From: Ampullaceana balthica
Taxonomy: Eukaryota; Mollusca; Gastropoda; Lymnaeidae
Direction of reading: 5' to 3'
Assembly: GCA_944989445.1 (NCBI GenBank)
Contig: CALYLW010000682.1
Span: 37,815 to 101,814 of the forward strand
DNA: 64,000 nt
The position numbers and the translations under genes were made by a program. The notes beneath the pieces are model-generated. The model did no database searches. It was not told the DNA's origin and was given only the letters and a program-made list of their open reading frames with translations. Numbering within the stretch: the first letter of the stretch is position 1; the number at the start of each line of letters is the position of its first letter. Below are positions 13,661-24,949 of the stretch, in pieces.

Positions 13661-13884
13661 TGCTGGGGCGAGGAAGGATTAAATGCTGGCTTAAATAAGT
13701 ATTGTAAGATACTGGTTAAAAATGTTTGCTCAGCCAAGCATCAACATTGTGATGTATAATCTCAATTGTTCTGATACGGCCAGAAATAGTTACCAACATA
13801 TTACATTAAATAACTGCTGACTTCACAGTCTTTTAATGCATAGTCAACTCGTCAGTTTATTCAAAAAGTAGAGACAAAAATTAG

Positions 13885-14070
13885 CGTGAGAGGGAGAGAG
13901 AAAAAGAGAGAGAGCGAAAGAGAAAGAGAGAGAGGGAAATGGAGAGAGAGAAAGAGAGATAGAGAGAGAAATAGAGAGAGGGAAAGAGAAAAAAAGGGGG
14001 AGTGAGAGAAAAAACAGTGAGAGAACGAGAGAGAGAGAAGAGTGAGAGAACGAGAGAGAGAAAAAGAGCA
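13885..14070. repeat. GA-rich low-complexity tract
   Basis: Purine-rich run of GAGAGA and GAAAGAGA variants. The serine/leucine-rich open frames on the other strand are artefacts of this composition. Confidence 0.93.
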
Positions 14071-16023
14071 AAATGTTCCACCTGACCTGGTGATGGAGAA
14101 ACAGTTTAGGTTGGTGTTATGAAAAATATTTTACTTTAAATGTGAAATATACTTAATAGACGTCCAAATTAAAGCTATCTGAGGATTAGTTAATAGAGAT
14201 TAAGTATAAGTCTCCACTTTGTTGGGTTGTCCCGGGGCCATCGTGGTTAGTTAAGAGATACATCAAATGTTATAGTATCAAGATAAAGCAGCACATAGTG
14301 GCCAGGCTCTGGGCTGAAGATATCCTTGACACCATCTCATGATACTTGACACCATCTCATGATACTTGACACCATCTAATGATATTTGACACCATCGCAT
14401 GATACTTGACACCATCTCATGATACTTGACACCATCTCATGATACTTGACGCCATCTCATGATACTTGACACCATCTCATGATACTTGACACCATCTCAT
14501 GATACTTGACACCATCTAATGATATTTGACACAATCGCATGATACTTGACACCATGTCATGATACTTGACACCATCTCATGATACTTGACACCATCTAAT
14601 GATATTTGACACCATCGCATGATACTTGACACCATGTCATGATACTTGACACCATCTCATGATACTTGACGCCATCTCATGATACTTGACACCATCGCAT
14701 GATACTTGACACCATGTCATGATACTTGACACCATCTCATGATACTTGACACCATCTAATGATATTTGACACCATCGCATGATACTTGACGCCATCTCAT
14801 GATACTTGACACCATCTCAAGATACCTGACACCATATCATGATACTTGACACCATCTAATGATACTTGACATCATCTAATGATATTTGACACGATCTCAT
14901 GATACTTGACACAATGTCATGATACTTGACACCATCTCATGATACTTGACACCATCTCATGATACTTTACACCATCTAATGATATTTGACACCATCTAAT
15001 GATATTTGACACCATCTCATGATACTTGACACAATGTCATGATACTTGACACAATGTCATGATACTTGACACCATCTCATGATACTTGACACAATGTCAT
15101 GATACTTGACACCATCTAATGATACTTGACACCATCTAATGATATTTGACACAATCTAATGATACTTGATACCATCTCATGATACTTGACACCATCTCAT
15201 GATACTTGACACCATCTCATGATACTTGACACCATCTAATGATAATTGACACCATCTAATGATACTTGACACCATCTAATGATACTTGACACCATCTCAT
15301 AATACTTGACACCATCTCATGATACTTGACACCATCTCATAATACTTGACACCATCTAATGATATTTGACACCATCTAATGATATTTGACACCATCTCAT
15401 GATACTTGATACAATCTCATGATACTTGACACCATCTCATGATACTTGAGACCATCTCATGATACTTGACACCATCTCATGAAACTTGACACCATCGAAT
15501 GATAATTGACACCATCTAATGGTACTTGACACCATCTAATGATAATTGACACCATCTCATGATACTTGACACCATCTCATGATACTTGACACAATCTCAT
15601 GATACTTGACACCATCTCATGATACTTGACACCATCTCATGATACTTGACACCATCTAATGATATTTGACACCATCGCATGATACTTGACACAATGTCAT
15701 GATACTTGACACCATCTCATGATACTTGACACCATCTCATGATACTTGACAACATCTCATGATACTTGACACCATCTCATGATACTTGACACCATCACAT
15801 GATACTTGACACCATGTCATGATACTTGACACCATCTCATGATACTTGACACCATCTAATGATATTTGACACCATCGCATGATACTTGACACAATGTCAT
15901 GATACTTGACACCATCTCATGATACTTGACACCATCTCATGATACTTGACAACATCTCATGATACTTGACACCATCTCATGATACTTGACACCATCTCAT
16001 GATACTTGACACAATCTCATGAT

Positions 16024-16185
16024 CAATGTTCCCTTTAAGCTGTGCGGCTGAGCGGCCGCGCAGATATCTCATAAATGCCGCGCACAAATTTTGTAAAATA
16101 TTGCACAAAACATGGATGCTGTGCAACTTTTCACACGAGTTTTTCCGCTTTGCACGCGGTCCGGCGAACCTTAGAGGGAACATTG
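16024..16185. mobile_element. 162-bp hAT MITE in satellite, copy 1
   Basis: The ends are inverted: CAATGTTCCCTTTAAG and CTTAGAGGGAACATTG. An 8-bp duplication CTCATGAT flanks it at 16016-16023 and 16186-16193. The satellite itself contains this 8-mer every 20 bp, but the exact junctions fit a hAT insertion. The interior is GC-rich with GCGGCCGCGC and has no coding capacity. Confidence 0.85.
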
Positions 16186-16493
16186 CTCATGATACTTGAC
16201 ACCATCTCATGATACTTGACACAATCTCATGATACTTGACACCATCTCATGATACTTGACACCATCTCATGATACTTGACAACATCTCATGATACTTGAC
16301 ACCATCTCATGATACTTGACACCATCTCATGATACTTGACACCATCTCATGATACTTGACACCATCTAATGATATTTGACACCATCGCATGATACTTGAC
16401 ACAATGTCATGATACTTGACACCATCTCATGATATTTGACGCCATCTCATGATACTTGACACTATCTCATGATACTTGACACAATCTCATGAT

Positions 16494-16657
16494 CAATGTT
16501 CCCTTTAAGCTGCGCGGCTGAGCGGCCGCGCAGATATCTCATAAATGCCGCGCAGCAAATTTTGTAAAATATTGCACAAAACATGGATGCTGTGCAACTT
16601 TTCACACGAGTTTTTTCCGCTTTGCACGCGGTCCGGTGAACCTTAGACGGAACATTG
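16494..16657. mobile_element. 164-bp hAT MITE in satellite, copy 2
   Basis: Nearly the same sequence as the element at 16024-16185, with the same junctions and the same variant satellite unit (ACACAATCTCAT) to its left. The two starts are 470 bp apart. There are a handful of differences (GCTGCG for GCTGTG, an extra G and an extra T, GACGG for GAGGG). Duplication along with the satellite is the simplest explanation. Confidence 0.85.
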
Positions 16658-16759
16658 CTCATGATACTTGACACCATCTCATGATGCTTGACACCATCTC
16701 ATGATACTTGACACCATCTCATGATACTTGACACCATCTCATGAATCTTGATGTTGTTG

Positions 16760-17345
16760 ACTTCCTTTTTTAAATCCTTTATATTAACTCGTGGTGTCTG
16801 TTTGAGCGCTTGTTTGTCGAAAAAACGTTGGATCGATTTTAACCCTCTTCCTCGTAAGCTAGCGATCTGAAATTTTAAATGCAGTTTTGTGCCAATGATA
16901 AAAAAGATGTATCAAAATTTCAGATCGATCGCATGTAGCCTACTGTCATTAAATTATTGAATTTTTAGATTATTTTATTTATCTCTATGTATTATATTAT
17001 TTTTTAATTGTCGCGTTGCGCATTATATTGAACGACCTTTTTAATACTTTCCTGTTGCGCGATTCGGTGCGTATTATATGGACGATAATTTTTAAAAATA
17101 TATTCCCGATTGGTGCGCATTATATTAAACATGTTTTTCGAGACATAATAACTAAAATTTTGGATTCAAGGTTGTTCCTGTCGCGCAATAAGGTGCGCAT
17201 TTTATTGACAACACTTTTTATAAACATATTCCTCATCGGTTTTGTATTTTTGGATGGTCTTGCGCTACGCATTATAATGAACATTCTTTTAGTTACGTTT
17301 CGTACATAAAGGATTTATAGACAAAAACTTGGTTTTACGGGTGTT
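16760..17345 (-). repeat. R500 family copy, inverted
   Basis: A single unit in the opposite orientation to the 3.2-5.6 kb array. It starts TAAATCCTTTATATTAACTC and ends near ACATAAAGGATTTATAGAC and the complement of AAACCCGTAAAACC. It carries the same hairpin (GATCTGAAATTTT and AAATTTCAGATCGATCG, about 16866-16935). The subfamily matches 27290-28305: GTGCGCATTATATT motifs recur about every 60 bp. Confidence 0.75.
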
Positions 17346-18455
17346 TTTTTTTAATTTAAAACCTGAATTCAGTTAAAAATGCCGAATACTAGTGAACTAA
17401 TTTTTTTCCTTTGAAGTATTTCAATCTCCTAATGAAATCTTGGTCTATTGTAGACAAATGTGTGCTGTGTGTAATGACGTATATTAGTGTTTTCTGGTTG
17501 CCATTACGGCCCCAGCTCTGCACGCGGCGTATCCACGGATACATCAGGTTGCCATTACGGCCCCAGCTCTGCACGCGGCGTGTTACATCTGTCAGTCGTG
17601 ATCAATGGGTTTATCAATACCAACCTCATTTCCTCTCATCATCATCATTTCCTTGTGTCAAGGTAGCTGCATCGGTGAATAGGGGTGGGTGGGGGTGGTA
17701 AATGATTACGGATAAGATTCATTGTGTGACGGTGTGCGTTAACTAGTTACCCTGTAAAATGGCGACTTGATCAATAGTAAAATGTCAGGGAAGGGAACTC
17801 TATGTTGGAGTGGGTGAAAGGAGTGTTAACAGCCCTTGGCAGCGTTCTTAACAAACCGATTGGTAGAAATTAAAATTGTCAACTATTTCTCAAATAACTT
17901 GACTTTAAAAAAGAAAAAAAAAGTATTTGAGGTCTTTTTTTCAGAGGTGATTTTATTTAACTTGTAAACAATCTGAAGGTTGTATTAGATCATCTTTGTG
18001 TTGTATTTCCAAGATATAAGTATTCGCCTATTGTATTATTACTACCTTACATTTTGTTCTTTAATCCTCTAGTGTTTCTATGTTTTACAATTTAACTAAT
18101 GGTGTTACTCTTATCAATTTTGAATATTCTGAAGTAATGAATATGGTTTAAAAATATGGAAACTTTTAAATTTTGTCCTAGTTTATCTGTTTCATTGGTG
18201 GGTGGTTATGATAATGAGAAGAAAGCCAACACCCTCGAAACATTATTCGCATCCGCAATACTTTCAGCCCCAGGCAACAAGACGTCTCAATAAACTTATA
18301 TGAAATGAAATAGATTGGTAATAAACTGTAGCATTTTAGTTTTATTTTCTTAGTTTATTTGTAAAATTTTCTTTTCACAAAGCCTTATGTTTTATTTGAT
18401 TTTTATTGCTTCATTAACGTTTGATTCCATGATAATTGTTCATTTATGTTGTGTG
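17346..18455. other. Intergenic, no supported gene
   Basis: Contains a two-copy direct repeat (GGTTGCCATTACGGCCCCAG and 15 further bases) at about 17497-17532 and 17549-17582. The rest is AT-rich with no exon I can support. Confidence 0.55.
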
Positions 18456-18459
18456 ATGT

Positions 18460-19935
18460 TCATAGCAGCATTGAATCTTTGCTCTACCAAATAGGAAGAC
18501 GGGAATTTAGCAGTCAACTTCTGTACAATAACCCATAATGTAGGATATAAAATTGGGATCTGTTTTTGTTACCTGAATGTGTGGGTTCATTTATTTAAAC
18601 ATTGGTTTAAGTTCCTCATTTGTAGATATTTCAATAAGCTGCTCCTGTATTAGAATGTATTCAACTGTGTTTGGAATCTGAGTTTTTCCACGCGCAACTC
18701 TCAATCGCAAATATCCAAGTGAAGAATGTCTTCAAATCCTTGGTTCAGACTGCATGAAGGGCCGTTAAGTGTTGACAGTAAGCACGCAAGTCTTCATCTC
18801 TGCTTTGCAATTTCGAAAGATTTGGAAACACAACATTATCCTCTTCCAAAAACTGAAGTTTTGCAACAAACGCATATGTTATGCTTTTGGTTTTGATTAA
18901 ATGTAATTGGTCACCTTTTAGTTCAAATGCTTTTTTTCAAATCTGGCAAATAAAGGGATATAATATGTCATTATTTTAGTTAATTGTCTAACAAATCATT
19001 GTCTTTGCTTTCAATGAAACTCAACACTGAATCAAAGAGAGTATACAATCGATTTAAATAAGCAACCTTTTGATAATCAACGTTATGCTTCTGTGTGAAT
19101 AAGTAAAGGATTATAATCTTCATCATTTTCCAAACAATGTTGAGCAAATAATCTCTCATTTGAAGGCATTCATTTTGTCTTTATAAATTGGTCTAAAGAC
19201 CATCCATAAATGACGTCACGCGATTTTGGCCGATTTTTTTAAAACATAGACTCCCCCTCCAATATGACGTCAGAAAGCTGTGACACCCTCCCCCCCCCCG
19301 CTAAAATTCGTATTGTCTATTTCAAAATGAGTATGTTTCAGAACACTTTATTGTTATTTTAGGATGCATTTAGTGTAAGGCTGCACTATAATATCGTAAC
19401 ACCCGTGAATCAATGCAAAACGTCATGAAATTGTAAGAAATCAAACATTTAAGTGGAGATTTGATTTAGAGTAGCGTGTTTTTGATGTGACGTCACAATT
19501 CTTAAACACCACCTTCCCCTCGTAACAAATCGTCACAAATGTGTGGACGAACCCCTCCCTCCTAGGGGCGTGACGTCATTTATGGACGGCCCCTAATGAT
19601 ATAATAAAGTGATCCATTCAAACTTTTATTAAGATTCTTTTGCTAATAAATGATGTCGATGAATGACACAATGTACTGAAAGTTGGCCTACATTCTTCAC
19701 AGCTTGTTTTAAATATACCGTTAAGTCAAGGGTATCGATTTAACTTTTTAAAATCTTTAAATTCAGTAAATAACTTTGCAACTTTCGTATGTTTCCAAAC
19801 ATTTAGCCATAATTCAAATATTTTACAACACTGTATTGTCTGCATTTTTTCTTCGGCTCACTCATTCTCATATCTGTTGTAACAAACCACTGTTAATGAT
19901 TATTAACTTTTTTCAATGCAATGCTGCAGTAATGC
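18460..19935 (-). pseudogene. Decayed hAT transposase (GTF2IRD2/ZBED-like)
   Basis: Minus-strand reading with many stops recovers family landmarks in order. These are an N-terminal MSEPKKKCRQYSVVKYLNYG near 19860-19800, CVIHRHHLLAKE near 19680-19640, and AKLQFLEEDNVVFPNLSKLQ followed by DEDLRAYCQHL near 18860-18770. EYILIQEQLIEISTNEELKP follows in shifted frames near 18665-18600. A MITE (19197-19593) interrupts it. The C-terminal dimerisation block is not recognisable. This is a dead transposase, older than the one at 10191-11265 judging by decay. Confidence 0.6.
19197..19593. mobile_element. MITE of the GGGGCCGTCC family
   Basis: Inverted ends: AGACCATCCATAAATGACGT on the left and GACGTCATTTATGGACGGCC at the right end. 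A TAA duplication flanks it (19194-19196 and 19594-19596). The interior has TGACGTCA, CGTCACAAATGTGTGGAC and C-rich runs shared with the other members. It is inserted in the decayed hAT transposase at 18460-19935. Confidence 0.8.
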
Positions 19936-20269
19936 CCTTTTGAAGAAAAAATATTAAGATGCATATTATTTCCCGACACATCGAAAATTACACAACTTTG
20001 CAACCCTCGTAGATATCCGTTAAAAATTGCATTTTTCTGACCAACTTATATGAATTCGGCATTTCTTACGCAGCAACCTTGAACTTTCAATAAACCAACT
20101 TTTTTGATTGGTTATAGCTGTGAAAATTACCCTTGTTCTGCTTTCTTTTCTAGGTAAAACAACATTGTCATTGTATTCCGTGACTGATAACACATAAGAT
20201 CGTTATTAAATTAGTAGAAAAAGCATTCAGATACTATTTTATTTATTTAAATTTACATAATAATACAAT

Positions 20270-20896
20270 TGGGGCTGGTATTTATTTTAAAAATTTGGTT
20301 CGATTAATCGGGACAATATTTTATCGATTAATCGATTAATTTCGATTAATATTTTTTTTATAACGCATATATAGACCCCGTTAAGTTGAGATTCATTATT
20401 TCGCGAAATCGGTTAAGTCACGGTTATTTAATGGCTACCAAATTTGTTGACGTAACACAGCAAATTTGCTCTGCTATGCAAGAAATAAGGAAGATAAACA
20501 GGGTATGAGTATGAGTTAGCCTGACAGGACGTAACAAAACACCGTGAAGTCATGTAAAACGTCATAAAATAAATTGTAAGATGTCAAATATTTAAGTGGA
20601 ACTTTTATTTAAAGTTGCGAGTTTTGATGTGCCGTCACATTTCTCAAACACCCCCTCTCCCTCTCGTCACACGTCGTCACAAATGTGTGGACCCACCATC
20701 CCCCTATGTGCGTGACGTCATTTATTGATATATAAATAAATAAATAATACGAGGGAAAATATGTCAGTAACAAAAAAATATAAATTATTAATAAATTGGA
20801 AAAAGTATAAATATTTTCTAAAATTTAAATCGAATTTTAAGCGATTAAACGTTTTAACGATTAATCGATTAATTAATCGTTAATTTCCACAGCCCT
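20270..20896. mobile_element. hAT-type MITE with ATTAATCG-rich ends
   Basis: Ends are TGGGGCTGG and CCACAGCCCT. Both subterminal zones are rich in CGATTAATCGATTAAT. A near-perfect 8-bp duplication flanks it (AATACAAT at 20262-20269 and AATAAAAT at 20897-20904). It contains a remnant of the GGGGCCGTCC MITE. Confidence 0.7.
20520..20725. mobile_element. GGGGCCGTCC-family MITE remnant, nested
   Basis: Matches the interior and right end of the member at 19197-19593 (AAACGTCATAAAAT, CGTCACAAATGTGTGGAC, GCGTGACGTCATTTAT). It lacks recognisable outer termini. It lies inside the hAT MITE at 20270-20896. Confidence 0.65.
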
Positions 20897-20904
20897 AATA
20901 AAAT

Positions 20905-21052
20905 GGATCACACTTTTAATACTTTATATTAAACCTTGCGCGAACCCCCTGACGTTGTTCAGGGACCCCCAAATCAATTTAAATTATCCATGGACCCCCT
21001 GAACGGTATCAGGGACCTCTGGGGGTCCGTAGGGATCATTTGGGAACCAGTG
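20905..21052. mobile_element. Terminal fragment of a hAT-Charlie-like element
   Basis: The right edge is the complement of CACTGGTTCCCAAATG, a hAT-type terminal repeat. Adjacent DNA has inverted CCCCCTGA/GGGGGTCC motifs. It may be the 5' end of the decayed transposase at 18460-19935, separated from it by the MITE at 20270-20896. This link is inferred. Confidence 0.5.
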
Positions 21053-21209
21053 ATATAGATAAATCTGGAAATTATTCTAGTGTCACTATGATGTTGGTAA
21101 CTATGATTACCTTATTTTCTTCGAAGTGTCTACGGACACCGCGGCGGTGTACCCAGCTAAACCATTGGCTTTTGCCTAGGTACACCGCGGCTAAAAATTG
21201 AGACGATTT

Positions 21210-23137
21210 CACTACATTTAGGCTAAAAGTGCATAATCCCTTTGCTAATGCTAATAATAATAATAATAATAAATTGATTATTTATATAGCGCTGTATCCC
21301 AGTAAGGAACTGGGCTCACAGCGCTTTACATGAAAGAAATAACATACCTATAAGTATTAAATTAACTTTCATATCACAACAAACACACAAAATTACAGTA
21401 CATTGTACATAAGCTACGTTAATCATTTACAAGAAATGTTGTTTCATCAATTTTGAAAATAAATTTTGAAAAGATGTGTCTTAAGTGCAGTCTTGAAGGA
21501 CTTGGTTGTTTGAATACTACGTATGTGAAATGGTAGAGAATTCCATTGTTTGGCTGCACAAAAAGAGAACGACCTTTCACCAAATGTTTTGGTGCGTGTT
21601 GTTGGAACAGAGAGAACGCGTGTGTCTGCAGAAGATCGTAGCTGGCGAGTGGGTGAGTAGACCGACAAAAGTTCAGTAAGATACGATGGGCATGAGTCCG
21701 AAAAGAAGTTGTGACAGAGAACGGCCAGTTTGTAATCAATACGGGCTTGTATAGGCAGCCAATGAAGTGAGCGAAGAAGTGGAGTAACATGGTCATGTTT
21801 TTTTGCCTTGAGCACCAGTCTGGCAGCTGAATTTTGAACTTTCTGTATTCTTTCAATGCATTGTTTTGGCGCACCTGACAGAGAGAATTGCAGTAATCCA
21901 TACGAGCTAGTACAAGAGCACAGACTAGAGTTTTTGTGGCACTAACTGTTAAGTAATGACGGATTGAGCTGATCTGACGAATGGCAGTGTAGGCAGAGCG
22001 ACAGATGTGGTTGATGAAGTTGTTAATAGACATGTTGTCAGAAATAATGTAGCCAAGATTCCTAGTCGATGTTGTGAACAGAATATCCGATACTGGCTAC
22101 GTGAATTGACTTCGGAAGAGACAAAGTACTGCGTGATTTATTGTTGCAAAATAGAAGTGCTTCAGTCTTGTCATCATTCAGCTTGAGTTTGCTTAACGTC
22201 ATCCAAGACTTTACTTCACCAATGCACTCCTGCAACAATTGGACAGCGGAGTCCATATTAGAGGGATCAGTGTGAGTATATAGTTGAGTATCATCTGCAA
22301 ATGATTGGCTTTTAACTGAATGCTTTTCGAGCATTAGAAGTAGTGGTCTTGTATACAGTACAAAAAGTACCGGACCCAAAACAGAGCCCTGAGGCACACC
22401 ATAAAGCAAGTCAGCTTTGTGAGAGATACAGCCATCTACTGATACTACCTGTGATCTGTTAGATAAGTATGATTGAAACCAATCCAGAACTGAGCCAGAA
22501 ATTCCAAAATAATTTTGCAGGGTTTTCAGCAGTATTTGATGGTCGACAGTGTCAAAGGCTGCACTAAGATCTAAGAGGACCAATATAGAAATTTTCCCAC
22601 TGTCCAGTGCGAGCAGGAGGTCATTTGTTACCTTCAACAGAGTGGTCTCTGTGCTGTGAGAAGGTCTGTAGGCCGACTGATTAGGACTTAGAAGAGTGTG
22701 GTCATTTAGATAAGAAAAAAGTTGTTTTAAGACTAGTTTTTCAATGACTTTCGACAAAAATGAAATATTAGACACAGGTCGATAGTTGTTTAAATTGTTT
22801 TGGTCTAACCCTTTTTTTTTCAGCAAGGGTTTTATAATATAGCAGATTTACATAATGAAGGAAAGGTGCCAGATTTTAGACTTTCATTAACTATATTAGT
22901 TACTGTTGGGAGTAAGAGATCTAATGACTCAACCAATAGTGGAGTGGGGATGGGATCAAGAGGGCAGGACGTTGGCTTAGATTTTAGAATAATACTTTTG
23001 ACCTCATTTTCCGTAACAGACTGGAACATGTCAAAGCCTGACCTCACAGCAAAAGAAGGAGATAAATCATGTGGTGGTAACAACGTTCTATCAAGTTCAT
23101 CACGAATTTTAGCAATTTTAATAAACAGTAGACCTTA
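21210..23137 (-). pseudogene. 5'-truncated LINE (L2/CR1-like reverse transcriptase)
   Basis: Minus-strand remnants of a non-LTR retrotransposon polyprotein, lacking the endonuclease and N-terminus. The reverse transcriptase core is well preserved between about 22826 and 22062: NYRPVSNISFLSKVIEK, QSAYRPSHSTETTLL, LVLLDLSAAFDTVDHQILL, YGVPQGSVLGPVLF and the catalytic FADDTQLY. The C-terminal part continues in frame at 21815-21447 (RSLHWLPIQARIDYK, GERSFSFCAAKQWNSLP). At least three frameshifts or stops separate the pieces, so it is dead. The 3' end has a hairpin (AGCGCTGT ... ACAGCGCT, about 21289-21324) and an (AAT)n tail near 21247-21271. A near-identical 3' piece is at 58747-59293. Confidence 0.88.
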
Positions 23138-23139
23138 AA

Positions 23140-24740
23140 TAATCAATGTATTTATGCAATTTTTAATGATTACTGATTTTAATGAAAACTATTTTGGTCA
23201 CCACTCCCGGATAAGTAGTTATAAGTTTTAAAAACGAACATATTTCATGAGCAGTTCTAGACGAATGGTAAAGCGCAGGGAATTAGCAGTTATGTTGGTG
23301 GTGTCTCGGTGATGAATGAATTTTTTAAAAAAATTATTATTATTTTTATTTTAAAACCACAATGAGGGTGCTCGTAAAAATTGTTTTATACTACGTGCAA
23401 ATCCAAGTATCAATGAAACATTCAAAAAAAAAGGCCTCTCTTATCTTTTGTGTTACAGACTCTCCTCCTGTTTCTACACAGTAACACAGTCTTAAGCCTA
23501 TGCATGCTTTAATATTTAATGGATTTATGTTAATTATTTCATTTTTGTTAGAATTTTAAATTTAAAAAATTGATTGTATGTTGGATTTCTTAGATAGTTA
23601 AGCGACCCATTCCATACCCAAATTCGAGACGGGAACTAAAATCGTTATGAGTTTGTTCTTGCATACTGCTAGGGAAAGGTGTTTCTATCACCATCGCCAT
23701 CGCTGAGTATGGCCCCTATGTTTAACAAAAGGATTGTATTAGTATTAGAGTATCTGTTTGTCTCATTGACTAGCTAACTTTTAAAAAAAAAGTAGAGAAC
23801 ACGTTGTTTTCCACCCGAACCCTCCCCCATTATAATAATATAGTATAGGTAAATAACCCCCCCCCCACACACACACACACACAACAAAAGAAAAGACAAA
23901 TTAATTTTTATTTTTAAATTGTGTATTCATTCAAAGATATTAATAATTACATAATATTCAAATGTTAACCTTATACTTTATAAGTAAGGGGTGAAGAAAG
24001 TGATTTTAATTTGTTTCATTTACAAATAGAAAATACGTTTTTATTGTTTATTTGTTTGTTGTTGTTTTTTTTTGGGGGGGGGTGGCAACAGCTCTGTGAC
24101 GTCATATTGAAAAAAATGGGGGGGGGGAGGCAAAGTTTGTATGACGACGTGTGACGAGGGGATGAAAAATCGTCAAAAATCGCGTGACGTTATTTTAAGA
24201 CATTTTTTTCACTGGACTGACAAATAAGATAGCCTACACGCACAGGTTATAACTTGTACATGTAGACTAGTATTTAATTTTAACTTTAAAATGTATTTGT
24301 TAAAATTATGCTTGTTGATAATTATGTCAGTTTCCACAGCCTGAAAGAGAAATAGTGGAGTTCCTCGTTGCCGTTGAATGTGGAACGAAAGGGGAAGGGG
24401 GGATAATGAAGAGTCAAAGATGTTAGAGTATCATTTTGTAGAACAATAAATTTTGCGTTGAATGGAAATTTTATAATCCCCATTTAAATCTAAATAGTTT
24501 TGAAATTTGAGTATTTGCAAGCAATACCATAGTGGGGGCAGTGGTGAAAGCGCTAAGGGGCTGTCCATTAATTATGTCAACAAATTATTGGCGATTTTTA
24601 CCACCCCCCTCCACCTCGTCAACAACTTGTCAAACTTCCATAGTCATAGACACCCCTAAAAAATACGTCAACATTTGATTACCCCCCACACCCTCCCCCC
24701 CACCACCAAAAACTATAAAAAATAAATAAAAATAAAATGT

Positions 24741-24745
<5 letters not shown>
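23140..24745. other. Intergenic with decayed MITE pieces
   Basis: No gene supported. About 24090-24200 holds CRE-like TGACGTCA and CGCGTGACGTTATTTTAAG, resembling a decayed GGGGCCGTCC-family MITE. A short related piece starts at 24557 (GGGGCTGTCCATTAATTATG) after TAA. C-rich and CA-rich runs occur near 23860 and 24670-24705. Confidence 0.55.

Positions 24746-24747
<2 letters not shown>

Positions 24748-24815
<68 letters not shown>
24748..24815. repeat. (AT)n microsatellite
   Basis: About 66 bp of perfect alternating AT. Confidence 0.97.
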
Positions 24816-24817
<2 letters not shown>

Positions 24818-24949
24818 AAATAGACTAGTTTACAACTTTTAGCTAATGCGTAATTTATCTCACATCTATGCTTAATTAGGGGCCGTCCAGTGGCGGATTT
24901 AGCTATAGGGCAGGGGGGTCGGCTTGCCCCCCCCACGCCCCTGTTGGGT

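Larger units (their letters stand above)
14318..16745. repeat. 20-bp satellite (~105 copies)
   Basis: Tandem 20-bp units of GATACTTGACACCATCTCAT with variants (CTAAT, CGCAT, TGTCAT, TATTTGAC). Variants occur in recurring blocks, which indicates higher-order duplication. Two small hAT MITEs interrupt it. Confidence 0.97.

Noticed and set aside
13844..14081. Serine/leucine-rich proteins on the minus strand
   Set aside because: Artefact of the GA-rich tract.
15977..16677. Small proteins on the minus strand (68 and 71 codons)
   Set aside because: They translate the small hAT MITE and the adjoining 20-bp satellite.
17389..17701. Overlapping open frames with a duplicated LPLRPQLCTRR segment
   Set aside because: The duplication is a DNA-level direct repeat and both strands are open. 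No support for coding.
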